From positions 496,001 through 560,000 of the forward strand of contig NZ_JADMLG010000004.1 of NCBI RefSeq assembly GCF_015674855.1: a stretch of 64,000 bases of DNA. The letters run 5' to 3'. Of this stretch, positions 33,096-41,861 are shown piece after piece. The notes under the pieces are model-generated. The model did not search any database. It was not told the DNA's origin and saw only the letters and a program-made list of their open reading frames with translations. Within the stretch, counting starts at the first letter, position 1. Each line of letters opens with the position of its first letter. The position numbers and the translations under genes were made by a program. This stretch comes from Nocardia bovistercoris (lineage in GTDB: Bacteria; Actinomycetota; Actinomycetes; Mycobacteriales; Mycobacteriaceae).

Positions 33096-34358
33096 ATGAC
33101 TGACGGCTACACGGCGCACGACCGTGCGCGCATGGTGGCGGAAGGCGCCAAGACCGCGGGCATCGGTCCGCCGCGCGGTGAATTCGAATCCGGACACCGC
33201 ACCCAGTTCGCCCGCGACCGCGCCAGGGTGCTGCACTCCGCCGCGCTGCGCAGACTGGCCGACAAAACCCAGGTCATGGGCCCGCGCGACGGCGACACCC
33301 CGCGCACCAGGCTCACCCATTCCCTGGAGGTCGCCCAGATCGGCCGCAGCATCGCCGACGGCCTCGGCTGCGACCCCGACCTGGTCGACATGGCAGGCCT
33401 CGCCCACGATATCGGCCACCCGCCCTACGGCCACAACGGTGAGAAGGCGCTCGACACCTTCGCCGACGCCTACGGCGGCTTCGAGGGCAACGCCCAGAAC
33501 CTGCGCATCCTGACCCGCCTCGAGCCCAAGGTGCGCACCCCCGACGGCACGAGCGCAGGCCTCAACCTCACCCGCGCAGCCCTCGACGCCGCCATCAAGT
33601 ACCCGTGGGTGCGTCCGGGCCCGCGCACCAAATACGGCGCATACGACGTCGACACCGAAAGACTCGACTGGATCCGCGCGGGCGCCCCCGAGCGCGTGCA
33701 GAGCCTGGAATGCCAGATCATGGACTGGTCCGACGACGTCGCCTACTCCGTGCACGACGTGGAGGACGGCGTGATCGCGGGCCGCATCGAATTGCGCGCC
33801 CTGGCCGACCCGGTCGAACAGCGCGCGTTGGCGGCCATGGGACACACCCAGCACCCCGGCCTGTCGGTCGAGGAACTCGTGGCCGCGGCGCAGCGCCTGT
33901 CCGAACTGCCCGTGGTCCTCGCTGCGGGCGGATACGACGGGTCCTTCGCCGATTCGGTCGCCCTCAAAACGCTCACCAGCGAACTCGTCGGTCGCTTCGC
34001 CACCGCGGCCATCGGCGCCACCCGCGCCGTCGCGGGTGATCGCCCACTGTCGCGCTACGCCGCCGACCTGACGGTCCCGCCGGTGGTGAAGGCCGAGGTC
34101 GCGATCCTCAAGACGGTCGCGCTGCGCTACGTCATGTCCGACGAGACCCACAAGCGCCGCCAAGCTGTGCAGCGCGAACGCATACTCGAGGTCGCCGAGC
34201 GCCTGCTTCGGGACGCACCGGCGCACCTGGACCCCGTCCTGCTGCCGTGGTGGGAGCAGGCGGGCGACGAGACGGCCCGCGTCCGGGTGGTCGTCGACCA
34301 GATCGCCTCCTACACCGAGAGCCGCCTCGAGCGGGTCGCCGCTGATCTGTCCCGCTAG
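33096..34358 (+). CDS. dgt: Deoxyguanosinetriphosphate triphosphohydrolase
   Basis: 420 residues, normal for the HD-superfamily dNTPase of Actinobacteria. Motifs: [40 protein letters not shown], metal site [16 protein letters not shown] (about 100-115) and [13 protein letters not shown] (about 212-224). It hydrolyses dGTP to deoxyguanosine and triphosphate, controlling dNTP pools in the cytosol. It lies directly upstream of dnaG, an order conserved in mycobacteria and relatives. Confidence 0.95.
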   Translation: MTDGYTAHDRARMVAEGAKTAGIGPPRGEFESGHRTQFARDRARVLHSAALRRLADKTQVMGPRDGDTPRTRLTHSLEVAQIGRSIADGLGCDPDLVDMAGLAHDIGHPPYGHNGEKALDTFADAYGGFEGNAQNLRILTRLEPKVRTPDGTSAGLNLTRAALDAAIKYPWVRPGPRTKYGAYDVDTERLDWIRAGAPERVQSLECQIMDWSDDVAYSVHDVEDGVIAGRIELRALADPVEQRALAAMGHTQHPGLSVEELVAAAQRLSELPVVLAAGGYDGSFADSVALKTLTSELVGRFATAAIGATRAVAGDRPLSRYAADLTVPPVVKAEVAILKTVALRYVMSDETHKRRQAVQRERILEVAERLLRDAPAHLDPVLLPWWEQAGDETARVRVVVDQIASYTESRLERVAADLSR

Positions 34359-34405
34359 CGCGGCCGCGCCGCGTCCCGATCCGGACGCGGCGCTAGACTC
34401 TCCGA

Positions 34406-36307
34406 GTGGCCGGACGACTCCCAGATCGCGATATCGCGGCAATACGCGACAGGGTCCGGATCGAGGACGTGGTGGGGGAGTACGTCGCGCTCAAACGCGC
34501 GGGCGCGGACTCCATGAAGGGGCTGTGCCCGTTCCACGACGAGAAGTCCCCGTCCTTCCACGTGCGTCCCAACCACGGGTTGTTCCACTGCTTCGGCTGC
34601 GGCGAGGGCGGCGACGTCTACAAGTTCCTGCAGCGGATCGAGCACATCGGCTTCGTCGAGGCCGTCGAGCAGATGGCCGACCGGGTCGGCTACCAGATCA
34701 ACTACGAGGGCGGCGGCACCTCCGTGCAGCGCGACCGCGGCACCAGGGCGAGGCTGGTCGCCGCCAACGCCGCCGCGCACGAGTTCTACATGGCGCGGCT
34801 GCGCGAACCCGACGCCGAAACCGCCAGGAAATACCTCACCGAACGCAATTTCGACGGCAATGCCGCCCAGCAATTCGGCTGCGGATACGCACCCGACGGC
34901 TGGGACACCGTCACCAAACACCTGCTGCGCAAGGGTTTCGAATTCAAGGAACTCGAGGCAGCCGGATTGTCCAAACAGGGCAAGCGCGGCCCGATCGACC
35001 GTTTCCACCGCAGGCTGCTGTGGCCGATCCGCAATCTCGGCGGCGAGGTCATCGGATTCGGCGCGCGCAGGCTCTTCGACGACGACACCATGCCCGCGAA
35101 ATACGTCAACACCCCGGAAACGGTGCTGTACAAGAAATCTCAGGTGCTGTTCGGCCTCGACCTCGCCAAGCGCGATATCGCCAAAGGCCACCAGGCCGTG
35201 GTCGTCGAGGGCTACACCGATGTGATGGCCATGCACCTGGCAGGCGTGAAGACCGCCGTCGCCAGCTGCGGCACCGCCTTCGGCGACGAGCACATGGCGA
35301 TACTGCGCCGCCTGCTCATGGACGACAACTTCTGGCGCGGCGAGATCATCTACACCTTCGACGGCGACGCCGCCGGGCAAGCCGCCGCCCTGAAAGCGTT
35401 CCAGGGCGACCAGAAGGTGGCGGGCCAGACCTACATCGCCGTCGCCCCCGACGGTCAGGACCCTTGCGACCTGCGCCAGCGCTCCGGCGACGGCGCCGTC
35501 CGCGACCTGGTCGCCCGCCGAACCCCCCTCTACGAGTTCGTGATTCGCGGCCTGCTCGCCGAATACAACCTCGACCAGGTGGAGGGCCAGGTCGAGGCGC
35601 TGCGGCGCGCGGTGCCGGTGGTGGCCAAGATCAAGGACAACGCCACCCGCAAGGCGTATGCGGCGCGGCTGGCGGGCTGGGTCGGCTGGGACGACATCCA
35701 GACCGTCGTCCGTCGCGTCGGCGAGGAGGCCAAACGCGCCAGGACCGGCGCCGCCGCGCCACGACGCGCCGAACCCGCCGCCGCCGAACAGGTCGCGGCC
35801 AGACCGAATCCGAACGATCCGGTGCTGCGCCCGCAACGTCAAGTGCTGTGCGCCGCCCTCCAATACCCCGCCATCGCGGGCACCGTCTTCGACGCCCTCG
35901 ACACCGAGGCCTTCACCCACCCCGCCTACGTCGCGATCCGCGGCATGATCGCCGACGCGGGCGGCGCCGCCGCCGGACTCGGCGGCGCCGAATGGGTCAA
36001 CGCCGTCAGCGACCGCAGCGACGACCTCACCGCCCGCGCCCTGATCTCCGAACTCGCGATCGAACCGCTGCCCGTGAAATCCGAAGCCGACATCCCGCGC
36101 TTCGTCACCGGCGTACTGGCCCGCGCGCAGGAGGCGTGGGTGGGCCGTCAGGTCGCCGAACTGAAATCCAAACTCCAGCGCGTCTCTTCGACCGAAGAAA
36201 CCGACACCTACATGTCACTGTTCGGCGACCTGGTGGCCCTCGAGCAGTACCGCAAGAGCCTGCTCACCCAAGCGATGGGCAACTCCGACGATTTCATCCC
36301 GAGCTGA
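34406..36307 (+). CDS. dnaG: DNA primase DnaG
   Basis: 633 residues from GTG 34406. CHC2 zinc finger: Cys41, His44, Cys62 and Cys65 (LCPFHDEKSPSF ... LFHCFGCGEGG). TOPRIM/RNAP basic domain includes YKKSQVLFGLDLAKRDIAKG, VVVEGYTDVMAMH and YTFDGDAAGQAA for metal binding. The C-terminal helicase-binding domain covers about 470-633. Makes RNA primers for lagging-strand synthesis with the DnaB helicase. Length and context (after dgt) are typical. Confidence 0.97.
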   Translation: MAGRLPDRDIAAIRDRVRIEDVVGEYVALKRAGADSMKGLCPFHDEKSPSFHVRPNHGLFHCFGCGEGGDVYKFLQRIEHIGFVEAVEQMADRVGYQINYEGGGTSVQRDRGTRARLVAANAAAHEFYMARLREPDAETARKYLTERNFDGNAAQQFGCGYAPDGWDTVTKHLLRKGFEFKELEAAGLSKQGKRGPIDRFHRRLLWPIRNLGGEVIGFGARRLFDDDTMPAKYVNTPETVLYKKSQVLFGLDLAKRDIAKGHQAVVVEGYTDVMAMHLAGVKTAVASCGTAFGDEHMAILRRLLMDDNFWRGEIIYTFDGDAAGQAAALKAFQGDQKVAGQTYIAVAPDGQDPCDLRQRSGDGAVRDLVARRTPLYEFVIRGLLAEYNLDQVEGQVEALRRAVPVVAKIKDNATRKAYAARLAGWVGWDDIQTVVRRVGEEAKRARTGAAAPRRAEPAAAEQVAARPNPNDPVLRPQRQVLCAALQYPAIAGTVFDALDTEAFTHPAYVAIRGMIADAGGAAAGLGGAEWVNAVSDRSDDLTARALISELAIEPLPVKSEADIPRFVTGVLARAQEAWVGRQVAELKSKLQRVSSTEETDTYMSLFGDLVALEQYRKSLLTQAMGNSDDFIPS

Positions 36308-36364
36308 TTCGTTCCAGGCCGAGTCGCCCGCCGATCCCGCGGCGGACGACCGTGCCCGGAATCC

Positions 36365-36610
36365 TCAGCGACGCAACTGATCCTGCGGGACCAACACGGT
36401 GGTCCGCTCGTCCAACGGTTCCATCGGCTCCAACTGCGGCCGCGTACTCAACCTGTCCGACAGCCGCTGCCGCCCGACCGACACCAGCTTGCGGGTAACC
36501 GGACTGCCCGCCACCGCGCGGGTAGCCGCGCTGATCTGCTCATACCGAGCTCTCCCGGCCTTCGTGCCGAGCACATACCCGGCCGCAAGCCCGATGATCA
36601 ACCGCAGCAT
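36365..36610 (-). CDS. Small YtxH-like membrane protein (81 aa)
   Basis: Begins LRLIIGLAAGYVLGTKAGRA, a short hydrophobic segment with the GYVLG-TKAG signature of actinobacterial YtxH-like proteins, then an amphipathic helix (RYEQISAATRAVAGSPVTRK) and a charged tail. Commonly found next to dnaG in Nocardia and mycobacteria. Role unknown; single membrane anchor with cytoplasmic tail. Confidence 0.8.
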   Translation of the reverse strand: MLRLIIGLAAGYVLGTKAGRARYEQISAATRAVAGSPVTRKLVSVGRQRLSDRLSTRPQLEPMEPLDERTTVLVPQDQLRR

Positions 36611-36826
36611 CTCGTCGATCTCCTCCCAATAGCCAGTGCGCGGCTACCATCCTGCCCGACGCCGGTCACCCCTGTCGATCCGACTCCACCCCCCACCCCA
36701 CCGCCCCCGTTCCCCACCCACCCCCGCCCCGCATCCGCCCAGCTAGACCCGCGATTTGGGAACCCACCCACCGGTACGCTAAAGTTTCTTCTCGGCCAGC
36801 CCGCAAGGAACGGCCACCCAGAATAG

Positions 36827-36899
36827 TCCCCTATAGCTCAATTGGCAGAGCAGCCGACTGTTAATCGGCAGGTTTCTGGTTCGAGTCCAGATGGGGGAG
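36827..36899 (+). tRNA. tRNA-Asn (anticodon GTT)
   Basis: 73 nt. Acceptor TCCCCTA pairs with TGGGGGA (36892-36898); D arm with AGCTCAATTGGCAGAGCA; anticodon arm GCCGA-CTGTTAA-TCGGC gives GTT; T arm with GGTTCGAGTCC. CCA is not encoded. A hairpin terminator follows. Confidence 0.97.
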
Positions 36900-36908
36900 C
36901 ATAACCAG

Positions 36909-36943
36909 CAGGTCAGGCGCGGTCATCGTGCCTGACCTGTTTT
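36909..36943 (+). terminator. Hairpin terminator after tRNA-Asn
   Basis: CAGGTCAGGC (36909-36918) pairs perfectly with GCCTGACCTG (36930-36939) and is followed by TTTT. A clear intrinsic terminator. Confidence 0.85.
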
Positions 36944-37787
36944 GTGTGCGGGTTCCGACCCAGAATACGCCAAGAATTCCGGTCCGAACCTCCCGGCGCT
37001 GCCGCCAATTCGCCTGCGGGTATGGCCCATCGCTCCGGCTCGACGGTTGAACGTCGCAGGTTCGTGCCCTCGGTGGGGTGTCGAACTTGGGAATCCGAAT
37101 GACCTGCGGTTTTCAGGTCGATGACTGGTGGTCGAAGCTGTGGATCCACGGTAGATGGACTTCCGCGTCGGTGCCGTGTAGGCGAAGACGGGATACGCGC
37201 GAAACCTTACCCCGGTGATCGAAGCCGATTACCCGCTGTAAGTGGACTGTGCGCTTCGCTGCCTGTAGGCGAGGATTCGAATGCGTTGGGGCGGGCGGGT
37301 TGAGAAGGGAGCCGAGGTGGGCGCTGGATGTACAGATGGGCGGGCTTGGAGGTGGACCACAAGAGGGGCGGGTCGGCACCGGTCGGTAAGAGTTGCCTCG
37401 TAATAGGAAAGTTGATGTGTAAGCGTCAAAGAGGCACGTTGATGTATAAACGTCAATTTGATGCCGATGTTTTCAACATCTGGACGTGACTTACCGCTTG
37501 AGCGGGGCTGATGCATACGCTTCAAATTATGTGATAATGCAGAGGAATCAATTGCTTGTCCAGAAAAACTGGCCGGTCACGGGTTCCGCTTCGCATAAAC
37601 ATCAATCCAAACTCTGGAGGTTGCCGCTGATGTGAGGCGGTCGGGGTCCCACGCAGATCTCGGAAGCAGATCGGCTGTCACCATTCAATTACCGACTGGT
37701 TGGAATATTTTGTACCAGTTCTCAGGGTTCTTGCCGAGCTGAATCTATGCCAGAATATTGCTCACTGAATCTTCGATCGGAGCTGTC
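36944..37787. other. Gene-free region after tRNA-Asn, partly AT-rich
   Basis: No gene recognised over about 840 bases. The right part (about 37,380-37,760) is AT-richer than the flanks and holds the 18-bp semi-palindromic repeats listed separately, plus a short dyad GATGTTTTCAACATC at about 37466-37480. The position behind a tRNA gene suggests a decayed insertion, but no duplicate of the tRNA 3' end was found by eye. Confidence 0.5.
37412..37606. repeat. Iteron-like 18-bp semi-palindromes
   Basis: Three forward copies: TTGATGTGTAAGCGTCAA (37412-37429), TTGATGTATAAACGTCAA (37439-37456) and CTGATGCATACGCTTCAA (37508-37525). A fourth, partial copy lies inverted at about 37590-37606 (CGCATAAACATCAAT). 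Consensus TTGATGTnTAnnCGTCAA is nearly palindromic, as for a dimeric regulator. They lie 260-380 bp upstream of the amidase-like gene. Confidence 0.75.
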
Positions 37788-38447
37788 GTGATATCCATCA
37801 AGGTTGGTAGGTCGGCGATGCGCCGATGGATTGTGTTGCTGGTCGTCGTCAGCTCGGCGACCCTCGTGGGCTCGCAAGGAACTGCGAATGCCGGCCCTGC
37901 TTACGACGGCGCAGCGGCAGCACGCTGGGCGCTAGGTCATGCTCAGGACCAGCAGCCAGACATTGCCGGCTGCACCTGGTTTGCCAGCCAAGCACTCTGG
38001 GCGGGCGGCATGCCGAAAGACGAGACTTGGAATGACAAAACCATCTCGGGTCTCATGGTGCACGGCGTGGCGGGTTCGCGCGCGGCCACGCTGGCCGACG
38101 AGCTTTACAGGTATCTGCTCTTCCATACGCAAACCCTGCCCATTCCCTTGGCGGGACCGCACGCTCAGTCTGGTCAGGACCGCTTTGCGACGAATGCTGT
38201 TCCGGAAGCCCGTCTGGGTGATCTGATCGCGTACGACTGGGACGGTGATGACGTGATCGACCACATGAGTGTGGTCACACACATCGGCAAGAACAACTAT
38301 CCCGACGTTTCCGAATGGGGTACAGCCAAAGACGGCCGCCGGTCGGACTACGTCTACCGCGGGTGGACATGGTCGGAGAACGACAAGAATTGGCTCAGGG
38401 TAAAGAACCCCCATGTGATTGCCACCTTGTTGGTAGTCGCCCCTTGA
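37788..38447 (+). CDS. Secreted amidase-domain protein (Amidase_6-like)
   Basis: About 219 residues from GTG 37788 (GGAG 5 bases upstream); ATG 37818 would give a cleaner signal peptide. Signal sequence MRRWIVLLVVVSSATLVGSQ ends near ANAG. The mature part reads YDGAAAARWALGHAQDQQPD, GCTWFASQALWAGGMP (probable catalytic Cys) and LIAYDWDGDDVIDHMSVVTH (probable catalytic His), the Cys/His pattern of the Amidase_6/NlpC-P60-like putative amidases. Likely a secreted cell-wall or peptide amidase. Single gene in an accessory patch. Confidence 0.8.
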   Translation: MISIKVGRSAMRRWIVLLVVVSSATLVGSQGTANAGPAYDGAAAARWALGHAQDQQPDIAGCTWFASQALWAGGMPKDETWNDKTISGLMVHGVAGSRAATLADELYRYLLFHTQTLPIPLAGPHAQSGQDRFATNAVPEARLGDLIAYDWDGDDVIDHMSVVTHIGKNNYPDVSEWGTAKDGRRSDYVYRGWTWSENDKNWLRVKNPHVIATLLVVAP

Positions 38448-38635
38448 GAAACGTTCGGCGCACGACGGGGTGGTCGTCGAGTACAGCGGTGATCTCTCGG
38501 AGTTTCAACAGTACATTCCTCGCTGAGGGCAACCGAGAGGCAATCAATGCATTCAGAGTAAACGAACATCGTGCGCCGCTCTGCTGCGGAAGCGTCCCGG
38601 TATCGCACTGAGGCGTGCGTGAGTCGACGGATCCG

Positions 38636-40078
38636 TCAGCTCCAAGCCGACAGTACGTCGGTGGCATTCCAGACCAAGTCCACAGCGTCGGCGATGGAGT
38701 GTTCGACATCGGTCGAGGACACCACGAGCAATGCTGTTTCGCGCGGGGTGAAGCCCGGAACACTGGTCACTGCGCGCGTGAGTTCGGCGAGGTCGTGACG
38801 GTCGAACGGGGTATTGAGCCATTTGATCGATCCGGCGAAGATCACCCGTCCGGCGATGGGGGAACGGTCGGCGCCGATCAGGTCGATTTCCGGATCGAAT
38901 GCGCGATTCCACCAGCCGCCCACCGCGGTGACATCCTGCCACGGAAGCCTTCCCGTGAGCGCAGCCAGTTCGAGCGCATCCCGGATCAGCGGTTCGACCG
39001 CCTTGCCGCGCCAAGAGGTCCAGCGTTTGACGAACAAGTCGTAGGCGGCGTCGACTCGGCCTCGCCTGACCAAGTCCTGCATCGAGCGCAGGGCCGCGAG
39101 ATAGAGCCGCAAATTGCTGTCCGCGACCCGATACAGCGCGGGTTTGCCTGATTTGATCGATAGCGGGTGATCGACGGACAGCACGTGTTTGTCCGCTGAA
39201 AGTCGGTGCAGCAGAGGCGACAACGTCCCGGAGGGCAGTGTCCCGCTGCGGCTGCCCGCGGTAGCCGCGATGGTGGCGTGGGTGCGTTCCCCGCTGCCGA
39301 TCGCTTCGAGCACGCGCCGCGCCTGGTCAGGTGCTGGAAACTCGGCGAGAAGGGTTGATTCGGGCAGTCCGAACAGCGGTGCGGCGGGATCGGCGCATTC
39401 ACGGCGTACGAATTGAAGTGGTGGCAATCCGTGCGGCCAGCTGCGCAAGATACCCGGAAGTCCGCCTGTGATCAGGTGCGCGTCGATGCTCTCGGCCGCG
39501 TCGAGTCCGAGCGCGCTTCCGACTTCGGCCGGGTTGAGCGTGGTGAGGACGAGGTTGTCGGCTCGTCCGTAGAAGGGGCGATCATAGGCGGTGAGACGTT
39601 CCATCATGTGGATGTCGCTGCCCAGCAGCAGAAGTAGGATCGGTCGTTGTCGCAGCAGTCGGTCCCAGGCTGTTTGCAAGGCGCCGTCGAAAACCGCGTC
39701 TTGTTCTGCCAGCCAGGGCAGTTCGTCGATGACGACGATGATCGGCGAATCGCCGACCGAAGCCGCCAGCAGTCGGAACGCATCAGGCCAGCCGCCGATG
39801 CTCTCGGGAAGTGTTGCGGGATCGGGGACTATGCCCGATCTCGTCAGTTCCGCGAGGAACTCCCCGAGTGATTCGGAGACCGGCATGCCTTTGATGGCGG
39901 TGAAGTACAGATACGGCACCTCTGCCGTATCGCAGAACTCCTGCACCAGCCGCGATTTTCCGACCTGCCTGCGACCTCTGATCGCCACGGCGACAGCGGT
40001 GCCGGATGCCGTGACGCGCTGGAGGCGGGTCCGGAGCAGTCCTAGTTCGACGTTTCTGCCAACGAATCCTGAAGTCAC
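38636..40078 (-). CDS. AAA-type ATPase with C-terminal DUF234-like domain
   Basis: 480 residues from GTG 40078 (minus strand), preferred because AGGAG lies just upstream; a farther ATG at 40117 falls within the operator. Walker A GRRQVGKSRLVQEF, Walker B IIVVIDELPWLAEQD, sensor-like LLLLGSDIHMMERL, then GGLPGILRSW, the hallmark string of archaeal-type ATPases. A winged helix (about 260-330) and a C-terminal DUF234-like nuclease-fold domain (about 385-480: WWNRAFDPEIDLIGADRSP) follow. Such proteins are often accessory in bacteria and may act in stress or defence. Two dyads in the promoter suggest tight control. Confidence 0.85.
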   Translation of the reverse strand: MTSGFVGRNVELGLLRTRLQRVTASGTAVAVAIRGRRQVGKSRLVQEFCDTAEVPYLYFTAIKGMPVSESLGEFLAELTRSGIVPDPATLPESIGGWPDAFRLLAASVGDSPIIVVIDELPWLAEQDAVFDGALQTAWDRLLRQRPILLLLLGSDIHMMERLTAYDRPFYGRADNLVLTTLNPAEVGSALGLDAAESIDAHLITGGLPGILRSWPHGLPPLQFVRRECADPAAPLFGLPESTLLAEFPAPDQARRVLEAIGSGERTHATIAATAGSRSGTLPSGTLSPLLHRLSADKHVLSVDHPLSIKSGKPALYRVADSNLRLYLAALRSMQDLVRRGRVDAAYDLFVKRWTSWRGKAVEPLIRDALELAALTGRLPWQDVTAVGGWWNRAFDPEIDLIGADRSPIAGRVIFAGSIKWLNTPFDRHDLAELTRAVTSVPGFTPRETALLVVSSTDVEHSIADAVDLVWNATDVLSAWS

Positions 40079-40092
40079 TCTACTCCTGATAC

Positions 40093-40122
40093 GTAGATGG
40101 AATCTACATAGATTCAATCTAC
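40093..40122. promoter_or_regulatory. Double dyad operator upstream of the ATPase
   Basis: Two adjacent 15-bp near-identical units, GTAGATGGAATCTAC (40093-40107) and ATAGATTCAATCTAC (40108-40122), each a palindrome TAGAT-N3-ATCTA. They lie 15-44 bases upstream of the GTG start, where a repressor would block transcription. The regulator is not identifiable here. Confidence 0.75.
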
Positions 40123-40190
40123 ATAACCATGCCGGAGACCACTAGTTCGCGAAGGACTTCGTTCACGGATCGTCGCCGTCGGGCGAACCG

Positions 40191-40403
40191 CTAGCGTGCC
40201 CAGGGTTCGGTGGGGGAGGCGGGGAGATCGTTGGTGATGAGCAGGTCTCGGATGCGTTCGTTGATCTTGCGGCGGGCGCGGTAGCCGGAACCGGCGTCGG
40301 TGTGGAAGAGGCCGGGGAATTCGCCCGCGTAGGCGATGAAGAGTCTGCGGTGGGGCACCCAGGTCACCTCGCAGCGGGAGTGCATGTCGTTGTTGTTGGG
40401 CAT
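40191..40403 (-). CDS. Conserved small hypothetical protein (70 aa)
   Basis: ATG at 40403 with GGAG 7 bases upstream. MPNNNDMHSRCEVTWVPHRR, LFIAYAGEFPGLFHTDAGSG, YRARRKINERIRDLLITNDL: a short beta-beta-helix pattern, soluble. Not recognised; good ribosome site and composition support a real gene. Confidence 0.6.
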   Translation of the reverse strand: MPNNNDMHSRCEVTWVPHRRLFIAYAGEFPGLFHTDAGSGYRARRKINERIRDLLITNDLPASPTEPWAR

Positions 40404-40847
40404 GGTGGATCTCCGTTCGTCGTCGCGGTGTGTCGGAGAGGTGAACGGCGTCGGGGAGGTGCGTGAGCGGCACTCCCCGACGCTGTTCCGGCGCGGGTTG
40501 TCGTCGGAGTCCGATGGGGATCCGCCGCGGCCGGACCCGCGCATGCGGGGTTGCGGGTCGATTGCCAGCTTAGGGGCGGCGACTGGCGTGCCGGGTTAAT
40601 AAAACGGAATCCAAACCTATTTACTGTCTAAGGTCCCGAATCGGACCGGCATTGGTCCTGATACGGACGGAGCGAACCGGTCGGTCCAGCGGTGTTGATC
40701 ATGGAGTCGGCGCGAGGCGGGCCCGAGACGGTCAACGGGTCGTCGATCCAGTTCGGATGACGCACCACCCACTCGGGCGCGACCGCGCCGAGCGCCGATC
40801 CGGACGGACCCCGCTCGGCTGTCGCCGGTTACCGCTACGGTTGCCGG
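40404..40847. other. Intergenic region between divergent genes
   Basis: No gene seen. A short AT-rich tract near 40,598-40,635 (TTAATAAAACGG) may hold promoter elements. Confidence 0.45.
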
Positions 40848-41861
40848 GTGATCATGCCCGCCATCGGTCTCGGCCTGCTCGCTGTGTTCGCGGTGCGTTT
40901 CGTGACCGATCGACGGCGACTCGGCAACGGCGTATTCCTGCTCCTCGGCTCGATTTTCACCGGGGTGTGGGCGCTGACCATGGGCGTCGAGGAGGCGCTG
41001 CCCGTCCTCGCCGTCGTCCTCGTCGTGCTCGCTCCGCTGCTGATGGTGGCCGCGGCGGTGTTGTTGCTCGTCAACGGCATACAGGTGTGCAGGCGCGAAG
41101 GCATCAGCCTGCACACGGCCCTGCCTTCGGGGGTTGCGCTGGTCTTCCTCACGCCCTACACGCTGTATGTGATCGCGTTCGCGCTCGGCGATCTCTGGTT
41201 CACTGTCGCCACCGCCTCGGTGACCCTCGTCGTCAGCTACCTGGGTTTGCTGCTGATCGCTTTCCTGCTCTACGCCTACGTGTACAAACATCTCGGCTAC
41301 CAGCCGGGGATGGACGCCATCGTTGTGCACGGCTGCGGACTCGACGGCGGCCGGGTGCCGCCACTTCTTGCGAGCCGACTTGACCTCGCGTTGGAGGTCT
41401 ATCGGGCCGAAATCGCCGCGGGCTCGGGCCCTTCGATCGTGACGAGCGGCGGCAAAGGTGATGACGAGAAAGTCGCCGAAGCCGAGGCCATGTCGGCATA
41501 CCTCATGGAAGCCGGTATCGCGCCCGAAGCCGTTCTGCACGAGGACCGTTCCGTCGACACCAGGGAGAACCTGTTGTTCACCAAGGAATTGCTGACCGTG
41601 CGCGGGTCATCCGCCCGAATGGTGCTGGTCACCAGTGATTTCCACGTGCTGCGCACCGCGATCCTGGCGCGACAACTGGATATGGACGCGGAGGTGGTCG
41701 GCGCGCGTACCGCCCTCTACTACCTGCCCGCCGCGATCCTGCGGGAATTCGCCGCGCTGGTCGTGCAGTACCGGTGGACGAATGTCGTCGCGGGTTCGGT
41801 CCTGGCGGCGCTACCGCCGATCGCCGTACTCACGGTGGGCGTGCCGGTCGCGGCTGTCTGA
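40848..41861 (+). CDS. YdcF/DUF218-family protein with polytopic membrane domain
   Basis: 337 residues from GTG 40848. Four to five membrane helices (IGLGLLAVFAVRFV; NGVFLLLGSIFTGVWALTMG; LPVLAVVLVVLAPLLMVAAA; GLLLIAFLLYAYVY) precede a DUF218 domain (about 150-300: PGMDAIVVHGCGLDGGRVPP, SIVTSGGKGDDEKVAEAEAM, DRSVDTRENLLFTKELL, LVTSDFHVLRTA), and a C-terminal helix follows. Same family as the gene at 32394 but the polytopic type. Probable envelope role. It overlaps the convergent WS/DGAT gene by 51 bases. Confidence 0.85.
   Translation: MIMPAIGLGLLAVFAVRFVTDRRRLGNGVFLLLGSIFTGVWALTMGVEEALPVLAVVLVVLAPLLMVAAAVLLLVNGIQVCRREGISLHTALPSGVALVFLTPYTLYVIAFALGDLWFTVATASVTLVVSYLGLLLIAFLLYAYVYKHLGYQPGMDAIVVHGCGLDGGRVPPLLASRLDLALEVYRAEIAAGSGPSIVTSGGKGDDEKVAEAEAMSAYLMEAGIAPEAVLHEDRSVDTRENLLFTKELLTVRGSSARMVLVTSDFHVLRTAILARQLDMDAEVVGARTALYYLPAAILREFAALVVQYRWTNVVAGSVLAALPPIAVLTVGVPVAAV

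Noticed and set aside
32319..34442. 707-residue frame opposite the SanA-like and dgt genes
   Set aside because: Spans two good genes on the other strand and lacks any domain pattern.
36827..36899. tRNA-Asn as attachment site for an intact island
   Set aside because: No integrase follows it and no second copy of the tRNA 3' end was found by eye.
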